Below, one piece after another: positions 1 to 5,806 of a stretch of 9,453 nt of DNA. The notes below the pieces were generated by a model, which worked only from the letters and a program-made list of their open reading frames with translations, was not told the origin of the DNA and ran no database searches. How positions within the stretch are numbered: the first letter of the stretch is position 1; each line of letters begins with the position of its first letter. Position numbers and translations under genes: made by a program. The DNA is from Candidatus Zixiibacteriota bacterium (GTDB lineage Bacteria; Zixibacteria; MSB-5A5; JAABVY01), in contig JAABVY010000142.1 of assembly GCA_011777135.1 (NCBI GenBank), forward strand, positions 1,201 to 10,653, given 5' to 3'.

Positions 1-2
1 TT

Positions 3-101
3 TATCGCAAAATCAACGAGGAGGGAACATCGGTTATTCCCGCAACATGTCCTGCTTGCGGGCATCAATACGAAGTTGATATGGGTAGCCTGGGAAAATA
101 G
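3..101 (+). CDS. T4 gp26-like baseplate hub assembly chaperone, C-terminal end (5' truncated by window)
   Basis: Only the last 32 codons are present, in frame 3, ending in TAG at 99-101. The visible peptide starts YRKINEEG and contains CPACGH followed by QYEVD, a CxxC zinc-knuckle-like motif. From memory, this ending (YRRIN-x-E-G, then CPxCGH, then F/Y-E-V-D) is typical of the T4 gp26-type baseplate protein family (PF12322) encoded in eCIS and related tail clusters. There it is thought to help assemble the baseplate hub. Identity is strengthened by the next gene, a DUF6760-like protein that commonly follows it; the two overlap by one base (TAGTG). The motif has only two cysteines, so any metal site would need further ligands upstream or from another chain. 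The 5' end lies outside the window, so length and start are unknown. Confidence 0.6.
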   Translation, partial: YRKINEEGTSVIPATCPACGHQYEVDMGSLGK

Positions 102-141
102 TGAGCTACCCCCGGGACGACCTGGTCCGGGAGGTAGCTTA
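83..141 (+). promoter_or_regulatory. Mutually exclusive hairpins around the DUF6760 start codon
   Basis: Two overlapping pairings can be drawn. GGGTAGC (83-89) is perfectly complementary to GCTACCC (105-111). Alternatively, AGCTACC (104-110) pairs with GGTAGCT (133-139), continued by CCCGG (111-115) with CCGGG (127-131). This second stem has 12 pairs with one bulged A (132), and it can extend through the GTG start (U102-A141, G103-U140 wobble). The second hairpin would hide the start codon; the first also covers bases just after it. Arrangement at a TAG/GTG overlap fits translational coupling. Function is inferred; part of the symmetry may be coding coincidence. Confidence 0.4.
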
Positions 142-268
142 TGTCGCATATCATTTTCATTGGAGTCTTGACGAGATAATGGAACTGGATCATTTTACCA
201 GGCATCATTTTATAGAGGAGATTTCAGATATCAACCGAAAGATAAATAAAGGGAAGGAAGAATATTAG
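101..268 (+). CDS. DUF6760-like small eCIS protein (55 aa)
   Basis: Complete 55-codon gene from GTG at 101-103 to TAG at 266-268. The protein opens MSYPRDDLVREVAYVAYHF, followed by HWSLDEIMELDH; this pattern (YP-x-D-x-L-x-E-E-V-A-Y-x-A-Y-H-F-H-W, then EIM-x-L-x-H) matches what I recall of the DUF6760 family, small proteins found next to tube and chaperone genes in eCIS clusters. Its biochemical role is unknown; a structural or assembly part is inferred from context. The C-terminus is basic and helical-looking (NRKINKGK). No good Shine-Dalgarno precedes the GTG, and the stop codon of the upstream gene overlaps it, so translation probably depends on re-initiation by ribosomes finishing that gene. 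The start codon lies at the base of a strong hairpin (see 83-141). Confidence 0.72.
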   Translation: MSYPRDDLVREVAYVAYHFHWSLDEIMELDHFTRHHFIEEISDINRKINKGKEEY

Positions 269-295
269 TTTTTATAATCACAGGAAGGTGGAATT

Positions 296-1156
296 TTGAG
301 AAAATTAGGATTGAGTCTTCTGTTATTATCGGTGTTATTCGCCTGCGGACAGGAAGAGGCTTCCCAGGAGGGCGATGATCTGACATTAAATAGTGTTATT
401 GCTATTAACGACTTACCTGCGGTCGGGCCTGTCAGTGTCAAGCAGACTCAGATGTTTTCTGATGACGTGATGCGCTCGCAGATGAGTACATCGATAAGTA
501 TCGCCGGGGAAGCACAGGAAATATTGACAGTGTACATTATAAATCTCAACGAGGGCAATATCTACTACGTGAACGACAGCGATTCTACCTATGTCAGGAT
601 GAGTTTTGCCGAGCTGGATGCATTGCTGGACCAGATAAATCCGGCGGCTGATACCACCGGGGCACAACTGGAGCTTCTACAGGATCAGGTCAGGCGCATG
701 GAAGATCAAGCAGAGCCAATTCCTCCTTTTGGAGAGTGCGTACCGATTGAATTTGATCTGGTACTGGGAGGTACCGGAGAAAATGCGGATTACCGCAGCA
801 GCATGCAGGGACAGATGTGGCTCAGCAAATCGATAGAAAATGATGATGTTTATATGGATTTTAATGATGAGGCCATGGTGAGATTTAAGAATGATATTGC
901 CGGTAATGCCATGTTCTTCGGAATTGCAGCGTCCGTGAATCTCAATCAGGGGTGGTTCGAGAGTGTTAATGAGGCTATGACCGGTGTTCCGGTTCAGGCC
1001 GAATTCAAAATCACTATGCCTACCCCGAAGGAGACCATCACCTATGGCATGACAATGAACCTGGAAGATTATTCCACGGCCGATATAGACGAGTCGCTTC
1101 TGGCAGTTCCGGCCGGATATCAGGAGGTTAGTTTATCCGAGTTCCGGATGTATTAA
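296..1156 (+). CDS. Exported paralog A: putative lipoprotein, DUF4412-like family
   Basis: A 286-residue protein starting at TTG 296, supported by AGGAAGG at 282-288 seven bases upstream. Residues 1-17 form a short basic start, a leucine-rich core and the lipobox L-F-A-C, predicting lipidation at Cys17 and then an acidic, flexible linker (GQEEASQEGDD). The rest looks beta-rich, as in periplasmic or surface lipoproteins. It shares with four neighbours a conserved Cys (C148, in GECVP), a G-Q-M-W motif (W175), a GVPVQAEF segment and a C-terminal VPAGYQEV tail. This layout resembles DUF4412-type proteins, a family without defined function; that assignment is from pattern memory and is moderate. 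It begins 27 bases after the DUF6760-like gene, so it may be transcribed with the upstream eCIS genes. No catalytic motif is visible. Confidence 0.78.
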   Translation: MRKLGLSLLLLSVLFACGQEEASQEGDDLTLNSVIAINDLPAVGPVSVKQTQMFSDDVMRSQMSTSISIAGEAQEILTVYIINLNEGNIYYVNDSDSTYVRMSFAELDALLDQINPAADTTGAQLELLQDQVRRMEDQAEPIPPFGECVPIEFDLVLGGTGENADYRSSMQGQMWLSKSIENDDVYMDFNDEAMVRFKNDIAGNAMFFGIAASVNLNQGWFESVNEAMTGVPVQAEFKITMPTPKETITYGMTMNLEDYSTADIDESLLAVPAGYQEVSLSEFRMY

Positions 1157-1180
1157 GAAAAGCAACATGACTGGTTCCTT

Positions 1181-2053
1181 ATGCAATTAAGCAAGCTATT
1201 AGTATTTGCAGTTCCTTTTTTAATCCTGGGATGCGGCGGTTCCCAGGAAGATGATGCTGGCGGAAGCCCCACGGGGGATGAATCGGAAACAGTGGCTGCA
1301 ATAATCCTGAATTACGAGATTTCCATCAGCAATATTCCGCTGGTTGAACCACAGACCGAGCTTGTCGAGCTGGCTATCACTGCTAACGCCTTGAACTATA
1401 CCAGCATAACCGAAGTCCCTGTCAAAGGGGAAACTCGTAAACTTGAGCGGACCTCTATAATTGACTTTGAAGAGGGAAGCCAGACCTTTTTAAATCGGGA
1501 GGATTCCAGTTTTACGGTCAGTTTTTATGATGTTGCCAAAGAAGAGGAAGCGGATGATGGAGGAGTTTCTGAAAGATCTAATCCAATCCAGATAAGTCTC
1601 TCGCGCACAGAAGAAAAGCGGAATATTCCGCCCCTGCAGGAATGTCGCAGGGTGATTGTCAGATCTGAGGTGAATTCACAATTGTCGTCTAAAGCAGCGG
1701 ATTCGTTACCCAGACTTAACGGGGAGCTGTGGATATATAGTGATGATGAGATTGGCGATATTAAAACAGCTTATTACAATATGTTAGCAGGTTTGCTTAG
1801 TGATCCTGATTTTGATGGCCTGGGAATATGGCGCGTTCTGCAGCGGCTGGGAATTCCAAGGGATGAAATCAGGGAGGTATTGGTGTCGCTCGACGGCCTG
1901 GCGGCTGAGGCCGATTTAACGGTCAAGATGTTTTCCCTTGGCAGGAAAGCCTCTGTAACCGTAAGGATGAGAATTACTAATTTTGAGAAGAAACGTCTGC
2001 CCGGCACGTACTTCGAAAGACCTGCGGAATATAATCCCGCTATAGGGATATAA
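1181..2053 (+). CDS. Exported paralog B: putative lipoprotein, DUF4412-like family (divergent)
   Basis: A 290-residue protein from ATG 1181, 24 bases after paralog A, with no clear Shine-Dalgarno, which suggests coupling to A. The first 18 residues end in the lipobox I-L-G-C (Cys18), followed by a Gly/Ser/Asp/Glu-rich tether. Family marks are weaker than in the other copies but in register: SNIPLVEP near the N-terminus, Cys155 in QEC, then 29 residues to G-E-L-W (W184), a DGLAAEADLTVKM segment matching the GVPVQAEF position, and a C-terminal FERPAEY. An acidic low-complexity stretch (KEEEADDGG) sits mid-protein. It lacks the extended C-terminal tail of A, C and E. Probably an envelope lipoprotein produced together with A; its partner and role are unknown. 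It is the most divergent intact member of the set. Confidence 0.75.
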   Translation: MQLSKLLVFAVPFLILGCGGSQEDDAGGSPTGDESETVAAIILNYEISISNIPLVEPQTELVELAITANALNYTSITEVPVKGETRKLERTSIIDFEEGSQTFLNREDSSFTVSFYDVAKEEEADDGGVSERSNPIQISLSRTEEKRNIPPLQECRRVIVRSEVNSQLSSKAADSLPRLNGELWIYSDDEIGDIKTAYYNMLAGLLSDPDFDGLGIWRVLQRLGIPRDEIREVLVSLDGLAAEADLTVKMFSLGRKASVTVRMRITNFEKKRLPGTYFERPAEYNPAIGI

Positions 2054-2242
2054 TAGGCTAAATTATGCAAATTGACGGCGATTCGTGCCGGAATAAATAA
2101 TTTTAACTCATTTCAATCTTCGTGAGGCGTAAATTGTATAAGAAATATAAAAAAATTGCCAATTTCGGTCAAATTGAGAAGAATCATTATGCATTGAAAA
2201 GTATATTAATAATTATCCATTAAAACATAGGGAGTCTCTCAA
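2054..2242 (+). promoter_or_regulatory. AT-rich intergenic region with operator-like dyad (promoter not resolved)
   Basis: This 189-base gap separates paralogs B and C. A small hairpin with a UUCG loop (CGGC 2076-2079, GCCG 2087-2090) follows gene B but has only a weak T-rich tail, so it is a doubtful terminator. A perfect dyad CAATTT-n5-AAATTG lies at 2160-2176. Several -10-like hexamers occur (TATAAG 2137-2142, TATAAA 2146-2151), none with a convincing -35 at proper spacing. Gene C has its own Shine-Dalgarno (GGGAG, 2230-2234). A separate promoter for C is likely but cannot be placed. Confidence 0.3.
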
Positions 2243-3118
2243 ATGAATTTTGTTAAAGCTAAAAAGTTAGCTGCAGTATTACTGGCATTAAGCATCTTCC
2301 TTGTTGCCGCAAGTCCAATAATAGCGCAGGATCAGGGAAAGAGCAAGTCTCTGCATGTAAAACACGAGATTACCACCACCGGACTACCGCTTTTCGGTGC
2401 TATCGTGGTCTATAATGCACAGGACATCCAGGGAGAAAGTCTTTCTCGTTCAACAAGATCCTCGAAGATCACGATGAATGACTCGGTCGTTTCCGATGTT
2501 GTCGTGATTACGATCACAAACATGGATGAGAAAAAGCAGATTTACATTAATCCCAAGACCAATACCTATGCGGAGAAGGGATTTCAGCCCTCAGACTTTG
2601 AAGTGATTGACACTGTTGCCGATGCCAAAGGCCCGCAGATGGAGATCAAGCTCACAGGCAAGACCAAGGAAATAGATGGCCTTAAGTGCGAAGAGATATA
2701 CTTCAAGCTGGATATGTCTTCCAGCACCGGAGTGGGTGAGGCCAAGGTGAAGCATTATTTCGAGGGCACAATGTGGGTTACCAATGATATCCCTAATGGC
2801 GAACTCTATCACAATTATAATTCATATGCACAGAAGTATTTCAGGGGCTCAAATTACAGCTCCGGTGGGTTTTTCGATATTCTTGCCCGTCTTGATGTGG
2901 ACAAATATAATCTCACCCGTCTGGTAGATGCCTTAAATGGTGTTCCGGTGGAAGCCGCGTTTGTGGCCCAGCTGCCCTCGGCTACAGGCGGAAATGTCTT
3001 TGAGACAAAGATTAAGCTGATCGAACACTCAACCGGGCAGTTTGAAAAAGGACATTTCACCGCCCCTGAGAGTGAAGAATATAAACAGGTTCCGGTCACG
3101 GAATTTCGGTCTTTCTAA
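2243..3118 (+). CDS. Exported paralog C: secreted/periplasmic protein, DUF4412-like family
   Basis: A 291-residue protein from ATG 2243 with GGGAG eight bases upstream. Residues 1-28 form a classical Sec signal (KAKK, then an Ala/Leu core, then SPIIA) with likely cleavage after Ala28 or Gln29; there is no lipobox, unlike A and B. The mature protein carries the family marks most clearly: a TTTGLPLFG start, the motif EIDGLKCEE with Cys149, G-T-M-W (W178) 29 residues later, NGVPVEAAF, and a C-terminal TAPESEEYKQVPV. The G-x-K-C followed by an acidic or hydrophobic strand is the part most like DUF4412 proteins. It is followed by a strong terminator, so it ends the A-B-C block. Likely periplasmic or released; function unknown. 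Confidence 0.78.
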   Translation: MNFVKAKKLAAVLLALSIFLVAASPIIAQDQGKSKSLHVKHEITTTGLPLFGAIVVYNAQDIQGESLSRSTRSSKITMNDSVVSDVVVITITNMDEKKQIYINPKTNTYAEKGFQPSDFEVIDTVADAKGPQMEIKLTGKTKEIDGLKCEEIYFKLDMSSSTGVGEAKVKHYFEGTMWVTNDIPNGELYHNYNSYAQKYFRGSNYSSGGFFDILARLDVDKYNLTRLVDALNGVPVEAAFVAQLPSATGGNVFETKIKLIEHSTGQFEKGHFTAPESEEYKQVPVTEFRSF

Positions 3119-3157
3119 GAGAATTATCATACACAATTATCTCAAAAATGAAAATGG

Positions 3158-3190
3158 CCCGTCCAAGTATTGAATTTGGGCGGGTTTTCT
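3158..3190 (+). terminator. Strong rho-independent terminator after paralog C
   Basis: CCCGTCCAA (3158-3166) pairs with TTGGGCGGG (3176-3184), a 9-bp stem with one G-U pair and a 9-base loop, followed directly by TTTTCT. It sits 40 bases after the stop of paralog C and separates the first block from the DUF4255-sheath-tube operon. Confidence 0.85.
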
Positions 3191-3295
3191 ATTATATGTT
3201 TTTAGTAAAGAATGCCGCGATGAAACACATTCAAAAATACCGAAAATATGAGTGTATTTAAATCGGATTTTGTCGCTCTTTTATAATGTTTTTTA

Positions 3296-3324
3296 TTGAT
3301 GGAACATATGTTCTTTGTTATTAT
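3296..3324 (+). promoter_or_regulatory. Sigma70-like promoter of the DUF4255-sheath-tube operon
   Basis: TTGATG (3296-3301) and TATTAT (3319-3324) are separated by exactly 17 bases, matching the -35 and -10 consensus at four and five of six positions. Transcription would start near 3331, leaving a leader of about 65 bases before the DUF4255 gene. The site follows the terminator at 3158-3190, as expected for a new transcription unit. A second -10-like TATAAT at 3282-3287 lacks a good -35. Confidence 0.55.
3302..3313 (+). promoter_or_regulatory. Perfect palindrome GAACATATGTTC, LexA/SOS-box-like operator
   Basis: A perfect 12-base palindrome fills most of the promoter spacer between the -35 and -10 boxes. 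Its form GAAC-N4-GTTC equals the core of the Bacillus/Mycobacterium-type LexA box. A repressor bound here would block RNA polymerase. The outer flanking bases (G and T) do not extend the symmetry. LexA recognition differs among phyla, so the assignment depends on the host's LexA type. Confidence 0.5.
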
Positions 3325-3396
3325 GAACCGTCAATTGCGATCCGAGATAGTCAAGAAAAATTCAGTCTTTGAAATGGGACCACTCCATACTCGAGG

Positions 3397-3987
3397 ATGA
3401 ACTATAACATCATTCAATCAGTGACTACTTCCGTTTTGAAGCTGCTCAAGGATGATTTAAAACGGAACAATATCAAAGGGGTGGAATGCCTGAATCGGCA
3501 GCCGAATGCTCAGAAGCTTGCCGATAAGATGCCATGCGGTCTTTTTTATTTATATGGTATCAGCGAGAATCAGGAGCTCAAGGAGCGCGATCCATATCAG
3601 GTGAGGGATAAGGATGCTGACGGCAACACCTATGAATTTTTGCGGGAGGCGCCGATCAAGCTGGATCTCAATTACCTTCTCTGCGCCTACGCAGAGGATC
3701 CGGATATGGAGCATAAGATTCTGGGACGCTGTATCCTAACACTTTATGATAATTCCGAACTTTCCAAACTTGGTGATCTTAAGGAGCTTGCCAGACATCC
3801 CTCGGACAGGATAGGCTTGAGAATGCTGCCGATAAGCCGTGAAGAGCAGGTCAGATTCTGGTCTTCGCTACAGGAAGCGATGCGTCCGGCGGCATTCTAC
3901 GAAATCACTGTGCGCATGGAATCGGAGCGTCAGAGGAAGTTCCGCAGGGTTGAGGAGAGAGTTCTGGATATACGTCAGAAGGAATAG
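3397..3987 (+). CDS. DUF4255 / Pvc16-like tail cap (terminator) protein of eCIS
   Basis: A 196-residue cytoplasmic protein opening MNYNIIQSVTTSVLKLL, the usual start of DUF4255 (Pvc16 N-terminal domain, PF14065) proteins. Further family features are APIKLDLNYLLCAYAED, an E-H-K-ILGR segment, RMLPISREEQVRFWSSL and a final FYEITVRME strand. In characterised eCIS (Afp16, Pvc16) this protein caps the distal end of the tube and sheath and helps fix particle length; the same role is inferred here. Length is typical of the single-domain form. The GAGG directly before the ATG is too close for a normal Shine-Dalgarno. However, a possible eight-codon leader (ATG 3374) ends in a TGA overlapping this ATG, so translation may be coupled. 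It is the first gene of the operon under the 3296-3324 promoter and lies 45 bases before sheath 1. Confidence 0.88.
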   Translation: MNYNIIQSVTTSVLKLLKDDLKRNNIKGVECLNRQPNAQKLADKMPCGLFYLYGISENQELKERDPYQVRDKDADGNTYEFLREAPIKLDLNYLLCAYAEDPDMEHKILGRCILTLYDNSELSKLGDLKELARHPSDRIGLRMLPISREEQVRFWSSLQEAMRPAAFYEITVRMESERQRKFRRVEERVLDIRQKE

Positions 3988-4032
3988 AAATTGATATAAA
4001 CTGAATACCTTTTTCAAAACATGGAGGTTTTT

Positions 4033-5247
4033 ATGCCGGAATATTTATCTCCGGGCGTATATGTTGAAGAGGTTGACAAGGGAACAAAGCCGCTCGAGGC
4101 GGTGGGGACCTCGACGGCCGGATTTATCGGGCAGTCCAAGAAAGGGCCGGTGAATGAGGCAACCCTGATAACAAACTGGGGCCAGTTTACAAGGACATTC
4201 GGCGAATTTGCGGACAGCCCGCACCTGGCGCATGCAGCCTACGGTTTTTTCAATAACGGCGGTGCCCGCTGTTTTGTGACCAATGTCGGTATGGAAGGCG
4301 CTCCTCCTCCGCCACCGCCGAAGAAAGAGGAAGAAGAGAAAAAATCATCTCCTCCGCCTTCACCTGCATCCAAGGGCGGTCCCTCGCCGGCGCTGTTTAT
4401 AGGGAAAGACGGCGGTCCCGGTAATAAGACCGGGCTGGTTACTTTCGAGGATATCGATGAAATAGCGATTGTCGCCGCGCCGGGTATGACCGATCCGGCA
4501 ATCCAGGATGCGGTTATCTCGCACTGCGAGAAAATGAACCGTTTTGCCGTTCTTGACTCGGAGGAGACTATTGAGAAAGGCGGAGTGGACAAAATTAAGA
4601 AGCCACGTGATTCTCAGTATGCCGCCTTTTATTTCCCCTGGATTGAGGTTTATGATCCCGCCAAGGACAAAAATGTCTATGTTCCTCCCTCGGGTCATAT
4701 GGCCGGAATATATGCCCGCAGCGACAACAGCCGCGGCGTGCACAAAGCTCCCGCCAACGAGGTGGTCAGGGGAGCTCTGGGTTTGAAATACAACATTTCC
4801 AAGGGCGAGCAGGATATACTCAATCCGCGCGGAATCAACTGCATCCGGGCCTTCCGTGACCGGGGAATCCGTGTCTGGGGCGCGCGTACTGTATCATCCG
4901 ATCCCTCATGGAGATATGTCAATGTTCGCCGCCTCTTTATCATGGTGGAAGAATCTATCAAGAACGGCACCCAGTGGGTGGTCTTCGAGCCCAACGATCA
5001 TACTCTCTGGAAACGCATCAAGCGCAATATTACAGCCTTTCTGCTGAGGGTTTGGAACGATGGCGCTCTCTTCGGACAGACACCGGAACAGGCCTTTTAT
5101 GTCAAGTGTGATGAGGAGACTAATCCGCCGGAGGTGGTCGATGCCGGCATGGTAGTGATCGAGATCGGCATGGCCCCGGTGAAGCCGGCCGAATTTGTAA
5201 TCTTCCGGATTTCTCAGTGGCAGTCCGGGTCATCTATTAATGAATAA
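4033..5247 (+). CDS. Contractile tail sheath protein 1 (short form, Pvc2-like)
   Basis: A 404-residue sheath subunit that would polymerise around the tube and contract to drive injection. The start is set at ATG 4033 because GGAGG (4023-4027) lies five bases upstream and the protein then begins MPEYLSPGVYVEEV, the universal sheath start; an ATG at 4021 overlaps this Shine-Dalgarno. The N-terminal domain runs to about residue 87 (AYGFFNNGGARCFV). Residues 90-119 form an unusual linker rich in Pro, Lys and Glu. Then come A-L-F-I-G-K-D-G (from 120), the core fold (IVAAPG), PPSGHMAGIYAR, and the conserved C-terminal domain with ILNPRGIN and GIRVWGART (from 278), ending in FRISQWQSG. The variable outer domain present in sheath 2 is missing, so this is a compact sheath. 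It lies between the cap and tube genes. Confidence 0.95.
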   Translation: MPEYLSPGVYVEEVDKGTKPLEAVGTSTAGFIGQSKKGPVNEATLITNWGQFTRTFGEFADSPHLAHAAYGFFNNGGARCFVTNVGMEGAPPPPPPKKEEEEKKSSPPPSPASKGGPSPALFIGKDGGPGNKTGLVTFEDIDEIAIVAAPGMTDPAIQDAVISHCEKMNRFAVLDSEETIEKGGVDKIKKPRDSQYAAFYFPWIEVYDPAKDKNVYVPPSGHMAGIYARSDNSRGVHKAPANEVVRGALGLKYNISKGEQDILNPRGINCIRAFRDRGIRVWGARTVSSDPSWRYVNVRRLFIMVEESIKNGTQWVVFEPNDHTLWKRIKRNITAFLLRVWNDGALFGQTPEQAFYVKCDEETNPPEVVDAGMVVIEIGMAPVKPAEFVIFRISQWQSGSSINE

Positions 5248-5255
5248 TATATAAT

Positions 5256-5272
5256 CCGGCAGGGAATGCCGG
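5256..5272 (+). other. Intercistronic hairpin between sheath 1 and tube
   Basis: CCGGCA (5256-5261) pairs perfectly with TGCCGG (5267-5272) around a five-base loop. No T-run follows, so it is unlikely to terminate transcription. It may protect a processed mRNA end or tune the sheath-to-tube ratio. The tube Shine-Dalgarno lies 15 bases downstream. Confidence 0.5.
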
Positions 5273-5297
5273 TCAGTATTTAATACAGGAGGAAATT

Positions 5298-5732
5298 ATG
5301 CCGAATAGAAGGAAACATGACCATATCGGCGCATATAATTTCAAGATAGAGATCGATGGTGTTACTCAGGCAGCCTTCAAGGCCGTGGATGGCCTGGATT
5401 CGGAAACCGAGGTTATAGAGTACCAGGACGGTGATGATCTTACACTGCGCAAACGTCCCGGGCAAACGCGCTATTCCAATATAATCCTGAAGCGCGGTTA
5501 TGTTAATACTGAGGAACTGTGGCATTGGCGCAAGGCTGTGATGGAAGGCCGGGTGGAAAGAAAAAGCGGCAGTGTGATAGTCTGTGATGATTCCGGAAAC
5601 GAAATTATGCGCTACAATTTCTTCGAGGGCTGGCCCTGCAAATGGCGCGGTTTCGACCTGGATGGGCGCAATTCATCCACCGCCGTCGAGGAAATCGAAA
5701 TTGCGGTTGAAAGGCTCGAAAGAGCGGTGTAG
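5298..5732 (+). CDS. Tail tube protein (T4 gp19-like, Pvc1/Pvc5 family)
   Basis: A 144-residue protein with an ideal AGGAGG (5287-5292) five bases before ATG 5298. It shows the gp19 tube fold pattern: AYNFKIEIDGVTQAAFKAVDGLD, given here only as its parts YNFKIEIDG and AFKAVDGLD, then T-E-V-I-E-Y-Q-D-G, a LRKRPGQTRY loop, I-I-L-K-R-G-Y, LWHWRKAVMEG and a final EIEIAVERLERA strand. Such subunits stack as hexamers to form the inner tube (PF06841), through which cargo travels. Length matches Pvc1-type tubes. Only one tube gene lies in this window, whereas many eCIS have two or three; others may lie outside. It follows sheath 1 by 50 bases and is followed by a 12-bp hairpin. The name is secure at family level; whether it forms the shaft or the baseplate-proximal ring cannot be decided. 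Confidence 0.93.
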   Translation: MPNRRKHDHIGAYNFKIEIDGVTQAAFKAVDGLDSETEVIEYQDGDDLTLRKRPGQTRYSNIILKRGYVNTEELWHWRKAVMEGRVERKSGSVIVCDDSGNEIMRYNFFEGWPCKWRGFDLDGRNSSTAVEEIEIAVERLERAV

Positions 5733-5742
5733 GAAATTATCA

Positions 5743-5771
5743 TTCTCCGGCTTCTTGTTGAAGCCGGAGAA
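5743..5771 (+). other. Perfect 12-bp hairpin after tube gene
   Basis: TTCTCCGGCTTC (5743-5754) and GAAGCCGGAGAA (5760-5771) form a perfect 12-bp stem with a TTGTT loop, ten bases after the tube stop codon. The downstream sequence (CTCAATTCTAATT) is not a true T-run. It could be a weak or factor-dependent terminator, or a 3' stabiliser that keeps cap-sheath-tube mRNA abundant relative to the downstream paralogs. Confidence 0.6.
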
Positions 5772-5806
5772 CTCAATTCTAATTAATCCTTCAGGAGGAG
5801 GTTGAT

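Noticed and set aside
2076..2090. UUCG-loop hairpin after paralog B as a terminator
   Set aside because: The stem has about five pairs and the following sequence is mixed A/T rather than a T-run; mentioned only within the gap entry.
3235..3259. AAATAC-n13-GTATTT inverted repeat upstream of the promoter
   Set aside because: Short, AT-rich arms with a long spacer are expected by chance in this stretch; position well upstream of the promoter gives no added support.
4021..4032. ATG at 4021 as the sheath 1 start, adding four residues
   Set aside because: It overlaps the GGAGG that serves ATG 4033, and sheath proteins begin with the M-P-E-Y-L-S-P-G-V pattern found at 4033.
4239..4592. 117-codon reverse-strand frame with Ser and Gly runs
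   Set aside because: It is the complement of the Pro/Glu linker region of sheath 1; no start signal or family features.
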